Shown: piece after piece, positions 59,447-64,000 of the stretch
Position numbering within the stretch: position 1 is the stretch's first letter
Layout: every line of letters begins with the position of its first letter
Source: JBOGOC01 sp050747525
Lineage (GTDB): Bacteria > Acidobacteriota > Polarisedimenticolia > JACPZX01 > DASXTC01
DNA length: 64,000 nt
NCBI GenBank assembly: GCA_050747525.1
Contig: JBOGOC010000036.1
Span: forward strand, 1-64,000
Direction of reading: 5' to 3'
Translations under genes and position numbers: made by a program
The notes under the pieces: generated by a model
Databases searched by the model: none
What the model was told of the DNA's origin: nothing
Seen by the model: the letters and a program-made list of their open reading frames with translations, nothing else

Positions 59447-60220
59447 ATGCCCAGGCGTACCAAGGAGAAGGAATCTCAGACCGCGACGGCGGATGGAAAG
59501 GAGCAGCCCGAGCCGATCGAGGTGGTGCGGCTCGAGTTCGGCCCCTTCCCCGAGGTGAGCCGCCTCAACCCTCGCTTCGTCCCCCAGCGCGAGCGCCTCA
59601 AGCTCACCCTGGACATCCACCATCCGGCCCAGGGCCCGGGCGCGTCGCCCTCCTCCATGCTGGAGCCACTCTCCACGCTGCTGCCCGGGCTCCGGAGGCA
59701 CCGCTGCGGCGACAACAGCCGGATCACCGAGACCACACTGAGGCGCTCCCGCAAGGGCGACGCATCGGGTGAGAGCGGCGCCGACGTGGCCCACATGCTG
59801 GAGCACATCATCATCGACTTTCAGCACGAGATCGCCGCGATGAGCATCTGCAGCGGCATCACCTGCGGCTACGAGTCGCCGCGCAACCGCTACGACGTGT
59901 TCATCGAATCCCCGGGGCGCCGTGTCAGCCGCCTGTGCATCACGCTGGCGTGCGAGCTGATGAACGGGTTGCTGCGAGGACAGCAGCCGGATCCCTTGTA
60001 CGTCCGGATCGTGCGCCTCGCACGGCGGATCTACCGCCACGGGAGCGTCCCCATCCCGGTGTCCGACACGGGGCCGTCCTCCGATGGCGACCCCCAGATG
60101 GCTGCCGCGCTGCGCGTGCTGAGCGAGCTGCAGTTCGTCCGCGAGATGGACACCAGCTTCAACTTCAGCCGCGTGCCTCTGTACTGTCTCCTCGACGACG
60201 AAGCTCATCTGAAATCTTGA
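59447..60220 (+). CDS. Stand-alone cyanophycin-synthetase N-domain-like protein
   Basis: The 257-residue protein resembles the N-terminal domain of CphA. Its LLPGLRRHRCGDNSRI (~78-93) matches the LPGLxxHxC block. HMLEHIIIDFQHEIAAMSICSG (~116-137) matches the HVVEHIALELQxLAG block. The segment TCGYESPRNRYDVFIES (~140-157) matches GFGRTR...YNVVFEY, and a helix equivalent to AxxLAxxLVNxL follows. CphA polymerises Asp-Arg onto a primer and its N domain holds the polymer. The ATP-grasp and Mur-ligase domains of CphA are absent here. The basic N-terminal ~40 residues are probably disordered. ATG 59447 follows GAGGAAAGG. It shares the operon of the two 68-aa proteins. Confidence 0.6.
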   Translation: MPRRTKEKESQTATADGKEQPEPIEVVRLEFGPFPEVSRLNPRFVPQRERLKLTLDIHHPAQGPGASPSSMLEPLSTLLPGLRRHRCGDNSRITETTLRRSRKGDASGESGADVAHMLEHIIIDFQHEIAAMSICSGITCGYESPRNRYDVFIESPGRRVSRLCITLACELMNGLLRGQQPDPLYVRIVRLARRIYRHGSVPIPVSDTGPSSDGDPQMAAALRVLSELQFVREMDTSFNFSRVPLYCLLDDEAHLKS

Positions 60221-60246
60221 CGGCTCCGCGACGCCCGTCCTATGAT
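60217..60246 (+). promoter_or_regulatory. Promoter of the MinD/ParA gene unit
   Basis: TTGACG (60217-60222), overlapping the stop codon of the preceding gene, and TATGAT (60241-60246) are 18 bp apart. The spacer ends in CGTCC. The leader to the GTG at 60366 would be about 113 nt. Confidence 0.55.
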
Positions 60247-60365
60247 GCCCGCCCTGTGTCGGCGAGCGTCTCGCCGGCCACATCACCAACAGATTCGTTT
60301 TCGGTCCGACCGGGTCCGGCGTCCCGCGCGCCCAGGCATCCCCGGCGAACGGGAGTCGATTCGTC

Positions 60366-61283
60366 GTGCGCTTGACACGTGTCTCTCCCTCCGGCCCTCA
60401 GGAGATCCAGGACGCCTGCCTGCAGGATCTGGACGCTCTGCTCCCCGGCGCCTCGGTGCTGGCACGGAGCGTGCCCATCCCCGATCTCGGCACCCTCGAT
60501 CTGATCGCTTCGGAGCGTGAAGGACGGCTGGCCCTGGTCTCGTTCCACCTGCGGGCCGGCGCGAGCGACGTGGCCGCGGCGCTGGCGCGCTGGGACTGGA
60601 TCTGCCGGAACCTCCCCACCCTTCGCTCGCTGGGATACGCATCGGGTCCCGATCTCACGGCCGACCCGCGCCTCGTCCTCGTCGCGCTGCGCGCCAGCCA
60701 CGGCGCCCGCCGGCTGGCCGGCTGCATCGCGCGGCCCGCGATCGAGCTGCAGAAAGCGGCGCTCGTGCGCGCGCACGACGGCGTGAGCCTGCTCCTGGAT
60801 CCGGTGGCTCCCCTGCACCCGGCGGCGCATCCTTCCGCCAGCGTCGAGCCTCTGCTGGGAGGGTTGCCCGCGGGCCAGGCGCGATCCCTGGTGCGGCGCC
60901 TGGTGGAGCAGCTGCGCGGAGACGGGTACGGCTTCGCCGTGATCGAGGGGGGCGTGGACATGGAGCGCCAGGGCCGGCTCGTCGGATCGGTGCTGGCCAC
61001 GACGGGAGGCGTGGAGGCGCGGCGCGCGAGCGACGCCCGCTCGATGCGGGTGGACACCGACGAAGACTGTCAGGAAGCGTTTCGATTCCTGACCCTGGCC
61101 GCGAAGCCGCTCCCGGCATCCCCCGAGCCGGCCGCCGGCCGCCGGGTTGTCGCACCCCTCTCCCCCGAGGAGATCCACGAGCTGGAACGGGCCCTGCCGC
61201 CGTCTCCCCCGCATCCGCCCTCTCGAAGCGCGTCCCATGGACGGGAGGGCTCATCCTCATCCCGCTTCGAGGTCGAGAACTGA
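60366..61283 (+). CDS. Hypothetical protein with degenerate PD-(D/E)XK-like core
   Basis: The 305-residue protein has an N-terminal segment L-L-P-G-A-S...IPDLGTLDLIASEREGRLALVSFHLRAG followed by a helix with WDWICRNLP. The strand-Asp-strand arrangement (GTLDLIA...RLALVSFHL) is that of PD-(D/E)XK nucleases (GRxDLLAxxxDGxLxxVExK), but the catalytic E-x-K is replaced by S-F-H. It is therefore likely inactive as a nuclease. The C-terminal ~60 residues are Pro/Ser-rich. It overlaps the MinD-like gene by one base (TGATG). No function is assigned. Confidence 0.6.
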   Translation: MRLTRVSPSGPQEIQDACLQDLDALLPGASVLARSVPIPDLGTLDLIASEREGRLALVSFHLRAGASDVAAALARWDWICRNLPTLRSLGYASGPDLTADPRLVLVALRASHGARRLAGCIARPAIELQKAALVRAHDGVSLLLDPVAPLHPAAHPSASVEPLLGGLPAGQARSLVRRLVEQLRGDGYGFAVIEGGVDMERQGRLVGSVLATTGGVEARRASDARSMRVDTDEDCQEAFRFLTLAAKPLPASPEPAAGRRVVAPLSPEEIHELERALPPSPPHPPSRSASHGREGSSSSRFEVEN

Positions 61284-62248
61284 TGACCACACGCCGCCGG
61301 GCCCTGGGGCGTGGGCTGGACGACCTGAGCCACAACTCGTTCACGTCCCTGGTGGAGGACGTTCCCATGACGGGGCGCGCGGCCGACGCGGTGGCCGAGG
61401 TCCCGGCAGATGCTCCCATGCCGTCCTCCCCAGCCACGCTGCACGTCGCCGCGGTCACCAGCGGAAAGGGAGGGACCGGAAAGAGCGTGCTCGCGAGCAA
61501 CCTGGGGGTCCTGCTCTCGCGCCCCGGCCCGTGCACCATCCTTGACGCCGATCTCTGCCTCGCCAACATCCATCTGATGTACGGCCTGTCGCCGTCGCGC
61601 ACGGCAGCCCACCTGGTCTCGGGAGAGGCCTCGCTGGACGACGCGCTGCTGGAAGGCCCCGGCGGCGTGCGTGTGATCGCGGGAGGGTCCGGCATCCCCG
61701 AGATGGCCGGCCTGAACGCGGGCAGGTTGAAGACGCTGGCCCTCGCGCTGGCCCCGCTCGAGCCCTCCGGAGGCTGGCTCGTGGTGGACATGCCGGCCGG
61801 TCTGGACCGCCAGTCGCTGCTGTTCCTGCTGGCGGCGGATCAGGTGCTGGTGGTGACCACGGAAGACATCACCGCCCTCACCGACGCGTACGCCGTGATC
61901 AAGACGCTCGTGTCCCACCAGCCCGGGACGAATCTGAGCGTGGTGGTGAACCAGGCACGCACGCACGAGGGGGCGCTGGAGGCTTACCACCGGATCGCGC
62001 ACGTCTGCCGCAGGTTTCTCCGACGCGAGATCGGACTCGCGGGGATCGTTCCAGCCGACCTCGCCGTCGAGCGGTCCGTGGCATCGCGGCACCCGCTGGT
62101 CCTGTCCGAACCGCATGCCGCCGCCGCACGGGCGATCGCCGCCGTGGCACGGCAGATGCCGGCCTCGGCCGGCGCCGGCCGGCACGCGGACGGTGGCTTC
62201 TCCTCCCGCTTCGCCCGTCTGGTGGACGGCCCCCTGTTCAGCGCATGA
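61283..62248 (+). CDS. MinD/FlhG-like P-loop ATPase
   Basis: The 321-residue protein has the deviant Walker A V-T-S-G-K-G-G-T-G-K-S near residue 60, with the signature Lys, then CTILDADLCLANIHLMYGLSP and Walker B-like GGWLVVDMPAGLD. These are features of MinD/FlhG/MRP ATPases that dimerise on ATP and locate cellular structures. The first residues, RRRALGRGLDDLS, copy the N-terminal motif of ParB proteins. No C-terminal MinD membrane-targeting helix is evident. It overlaps the ParA gene by 4 bp, so two ParA-superfamily ATPases are translated together. Confidence 0.82.
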   Translation: MTTRRRALGRGLDDLSHNSFTSLVEDVPMTGRAADAVAEVPADAPMPSSPATLHVAAVTSGKGGTGKSVLASNLGVLLSRPGPCTILDADLCLANIHLMYGLSPSRTAAHLVSGEASLDDALLEGPGGVRVIAGGSGIPEMAGLNAGRLKTLALALAPLEPSGGWLVVDMPAGLDRQSLLFLLAADQVLVVTTEDITALTDAYAVIKTLVSHQPGTNLSVVVNQARTHEGALEAYHRIAHVCRRFLRREIGLAGIVPADLAVERSVASRHPLVLSEPHAAAARAIAAVARQMPASAGAGRHADGGFSSRFARLVDGPLFSA

Positions 62249-63063
62249 GGAACGATGTGCGGATCATCAGCGTGATGAACCAGAAGGGGGGATGCGGCAA
62301 GACCACCACGGCCGTGAACCTGGCCGGCGCCCTGCAGTCGAAGGGACGCAGCGTGCTGGTGGTGGACATGGACCCGCAGGCCCACGCCACCATGGCGCTC
62401 AACGGCCGCCTGCAGTCTCCGATCCGGCGCACCATCCACGATCCCCTCATGAGGCGGCACGGCCTGGAGCCCATCCTGGTCAGCTCCGGCCCGGGTCTGG
62501 ATCTGGCCCCTTCGGGAGACGACCTGCTGTTCGCCGAGCGCGACCTGGGAAGCGGCGAGGCGGGAGAGGATCGCCTCAGCGAGTGCCTGCGCCTTTCGGC
62601 CCTGGAGCACGACTTCGTGCTGATCGACTGTCCCCCCAGCCTCGGACCGCTCACACTCAACGCCCTGAGGGCGTGCGACGAGATCATGGTGCCGGTCGAG
62701 ACCGGGTTCTTCTCGCTGAACGGCGTGAGCGGGTTCCTGCGCGCGCTGCGCCGCTACCGGCGCGGCTGGCTCGTCGAGAAGCGCATCCGCGCCCTGGCCA
62801 CGCTGGTGGACCTCCGCACGTCGTTCTCCCGCGAAGTGGTCGACGAGATGCGACGTTTCTTCGGCGCCGTGCTGTACGACACGGTCATCCGTCATAACGT
62901 GCGGCTCAAGGAAGCCGCGTCGTTCGGTCTCCCCATCACCGAGTACGATCGCCGATGCCGGGGGAGCGCCGATCACATGGCGCTGGCCGACGAGGTCCTG
63001 GCCGATGGGCCCGTGAGGTTCGATGAACGATCCGCTCCTGTTGCTGAGCCAGCTGCACGGTGA
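62245..63063 (+). CDS. ParA family ATPase
   Basis: The 272-residue protein has the ParA deviant Walker A V-M-N-Q-K-G-G-C-G-K-T-T, Walker A' VLVVDMDPQAHAT and Walker B FVLIDCPPSLGPLTLNAL. The MVPVETGFFSLNGVSGFLRALRR helix region also fits. It is of the Soj/ParA type, which binds DNA non-specifically and moves cargo with a ParB-like partner. No ParB gene is visible next to it. The companion may be the MinD-like protein with its ParB-like tag or the HhH protein overlapping by 41 bp. Confidence 0.87.
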   Translation: MRNDVRIISVMNQKGGCGKTTTAVNLAGALQSKGRSVLVVDMDPQAHATMALNGRLQSPIRRTIHDPLMRRHGLEPILVSSGPGLDLAPSGDDLLFAERDLGSGEAGEDRLSECLRLSALEHDFVLIDCPPSLGPLTLNALRACDEIMVPVETGFFSLNGVSGFLRALRRYRRGWLVEKRIRALATLVDLRTSFSREVVDEMRRFFGAVLYDTVIRHNVRLKEAASFGLPITEYDRRCRGSADHMALADEVLADGPVRFDERSAPVAEPAAR

Positions 63064-63415
63064 GGGGCGTGTCACCTGCCGGGCCCTCCAGGCGGCCGGC
63101 TTCCTGACGCTCCGCAGTGTCGCCGGCGCCACGGTGACGGAGATCTCGGATCGGGCTCACCTGAGCGCGCGCAGCGCGGGCCGCCTGCGCGATGGCGCTC
63201 ACCAGCTCATCGAGCAGGGAATGGAGCCCGATCGGATCTCCCCCGCCACCGGCCGGCGCAACCGCCGGCCCGCGCGGGCTCGCAAGGACAGCTCACCTCC
63301 CGCCGAGCCTCAGGAGGCCATCAGGAGCCCCGGGGTCCTGCACGAGGAAGCCGCGCTGCTGCGCGGAGAGGAGCCGCCCGGCGGGAGCCCGTCAAAGACC
63401 GCGCCGCGCGCCTGA
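63023..63415 (+). CDS. Small helix-hairpin-helix-like protein
   Basis: The 130-residue protein begins MNDPLLLLSQLHGEGRVTCRALQAAGFLTLRSVAGATVTEISDRAHLSARSAGRLRDGAHQLIEQG. The pattern L-x-x-x-G-F-x-T-L-x-x-V...L-S-x-x-x-A-x-x-L-x-x-x-A matches Rad51-N-like tandem helix-hairpin-helix domains, which bind DNA or mediate contacts. The second half is basic and Pro-rich (probably disordered). The start overlaps the ParA gene by 41 bp, with GAGG 4 bp before the ATG. It may be an adaptor of the ParA system. Confidence 0.65.
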   Translation: MNDPLLLLSQLHGEGRVTCRALQAAGFLTLRSVAGATVTEISDRAHLSARSAGRLRDGAHQLIEQGMEPDRISPATGRRNRRPARARKDSSPPAEPQEAIRSPGVLHEEAALLRGEEPPGGSPSKTAPRA

Positions 63416-63425
63416 AACGGCCTCA

Positions 63426-63454
63426 TTTACACCCCTCGGGGCATGCAGTAGGAT
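63426..63454 (+). promoter_or_regulatory. Promoter upstream of the 110-aa gene
   Basis: TTTACA (63426-63431) and TAGGAT (63449-63454) are 17 bp apart. The start of the spacer, CCCCTCGGGG, is a small palindrome. The leader to ATG 63527 is about 65 nt. Confidence 0.45.
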
Positions 63455-63526
63455 GAGGGCTCCGTATCGATCGCCGACAGGCGTCAGGCGTCCATCCACC
63501 AGGAACCACACCCAGGAGGATGTGTC

Positions 63527-63859
63527 ATGCCGCAGGCCCCCCCCCGGACGGCCAGGGCCCGCAAGGGCCGCAAGATGACCTCGCAGGAAGCCGTGCTTCT
63601 CAACACCCGCCGTGGCGAGCCTCTGATCAGCGGAGTGACCGACGGCGAGACCTTTCATCTGATTGTCGAGCCCTCGTCCGCCCCGCGCCGCATCGCCTCG
63701 CCGCGCGGAGAGACGCGAAGCCTTTTCCAGGACGTGGAGCCTCTAGCCGATCAGAACTCCGGGCCGCGCATCACGGAGCGCGAGGAGCTGGCCCACGCCG
63801 GACTCCCCTACCGGTTCGTCCTGGCCTGCAGCGGCAGCATCAAGGACGACCACAGCTGA
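63527..63859 (+). CDS. Hypothetical protein, 110 aa
   Basis: I do not recognise a family. The N-terminus is basic (MPQAPPRTARARKGRK), then a compact region reads EAVLLNTRRGEPLISGVTDGETFHLIVEP with strand character. The C-terminal end is EREELAHAGLPYRFVLACSGSIKDDHS. AGGAGGA lies 6 bp before ATG 63527 and a promoter-like pair lies at 63426, so it is likely a real, separately transcribed gene. No signal peptide is seen. It converges on the partial gene at the right edge. Confidence 0.6.
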   Translation: MPQAPPRTARARKGRKMTSQEAVLLNTRRGEPLISGVTDGETFHLIVEPSSAPRRIASPRGETRSLFQDVEPLADQNSGPRITEREELAHAGLPYRFVLACSGSIKDDHS

Positions 63860-63862
63860 GGC

Positions 63863-64000
63863 TTAAGCGGCGCCGGGAACTCCGTCCACCATCCCGCGCA
63901 GGGTGACGTCCTTCCATTGATGGGGAGGAGCGTCCCCGTCGAGGGCAACCTCGATGAAGTTGGAGGTGAGCGCCCGCTGCCGGCCGTCGTTCCGCCGGCC
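63863..64000 (-). CDS. 3' end of an unknown minus-strand gene
   Basis: On the minus strand a frame without stops enters from the right edge and ends at TAA 63863. The visible ~45 residues include RQRALTSNFIEVALDGDAPP and WKDVTLRGMVDGVPGAA. This looks like normal protein sequence, not a shadow, but is too short to assign. It is convergent with the 110-aa gene, with 3 bp between the stop codons. Confidence 0.5.
   Translation of the reverse strand, partial: GRRNDGRQRALTSNFIEVALDGDAPPHQWKDVTLRGMVDGVPGAA

Overview
The window is a high-GC chromosomal segment from a Gram-negative (diderm) bacterium. BamD, a Wza-type export protein, a beta-barrel protein and DsbD all imply an outer membrane. The mix of genes (membrane PASTA protein beside rpe, TPR and Ser/Thr-kinase proteins, ECF-like sigma/anti-sigma pair with a TPR-CHAT protein, stand-alone CphA-N-like domain) would fit an Acidobacteriota-like or related uncultured lineage. 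That placement is inference; no rRNA is present to test it.

Layout. 1-5.4 kb: end of a TPR protein, a hypothetical protein, a DUF72 protein and a cytoplasmic TPR protein with two kinase domains. 5.36-5.63 kb is a scar holding the start of a transposase and what looks like the tail of a flippase. 5.7-17.3 kb is mostly housekeeping: a GT87 membrane protein, a GFA protein, bamD, a thioesterase, rpe, a PASTA protein, tRNA-Gln, an amino-acid dehydrogenase, gltX, a beta-barrel protein, dsbD, efp with Asn at the modification site, a NUDIX hydrolase and tRNA-Ser(GCT). 17.5-21.9 kb: sigma factor and zinc-finger anti-sigma factor, facing a secreted TPR-CHAT protein. 21.9-27.7 kb: M49 peptidase, parvulin, a regulator/SRPBCC pair and a secreted OB-fold-like protein. 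27.7-30.8 kb: tRNA-Ser(TGA), serS, an FkbM gene flanked by direct repeats, and galU.

30.8-53.9 kb is a large cell-surface polysaccharide locus of Wzx/Wzy type: a WecA/TagO-like initiating transferase, five GT4 glycosyltransferases, two GT-C-like membrane proteins, Wzx flippase, Wzy-like ligase/polymerase, Wza-like export protein, a Wzc-like tyrosine autokinase, methyltransferases and an asparagine-synthase-like amidotransferase. murA, a HIT protein and an FmdB-type zinc ribbon lie inside it. A 39-codon remnant fuses the two ends of a NodU-type carbamoyltransferase, suggesting a lost decoration step.

53.9-58.6 kb: a 3-hydroxyacyl-CoA dehydrogenase, a natural MrfA-MrfB helicase-exonuclease fusion and a second FkbM methyltransferase. 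58.6-63.4 kb is the least familiar part: two tandem 68-residue paralogues with full-length Shine-Dalgarno sequences, a stand-alone protein resembling the N domain of cyanophycin synthetase, then a second unit with a degenerate nuclease-like protein, a MinD-like ATPase with a ParB-like N-terminal tag, a ParA ATPase and a helix-hairpin-helix protein. This block is my best candidate for an undescribed system. A small hypothetical gene and the 3' end of an unknown minus-strand gene close the window. No CRISPR array, rRNA operon, intact insertion sequence or prophage was seen.
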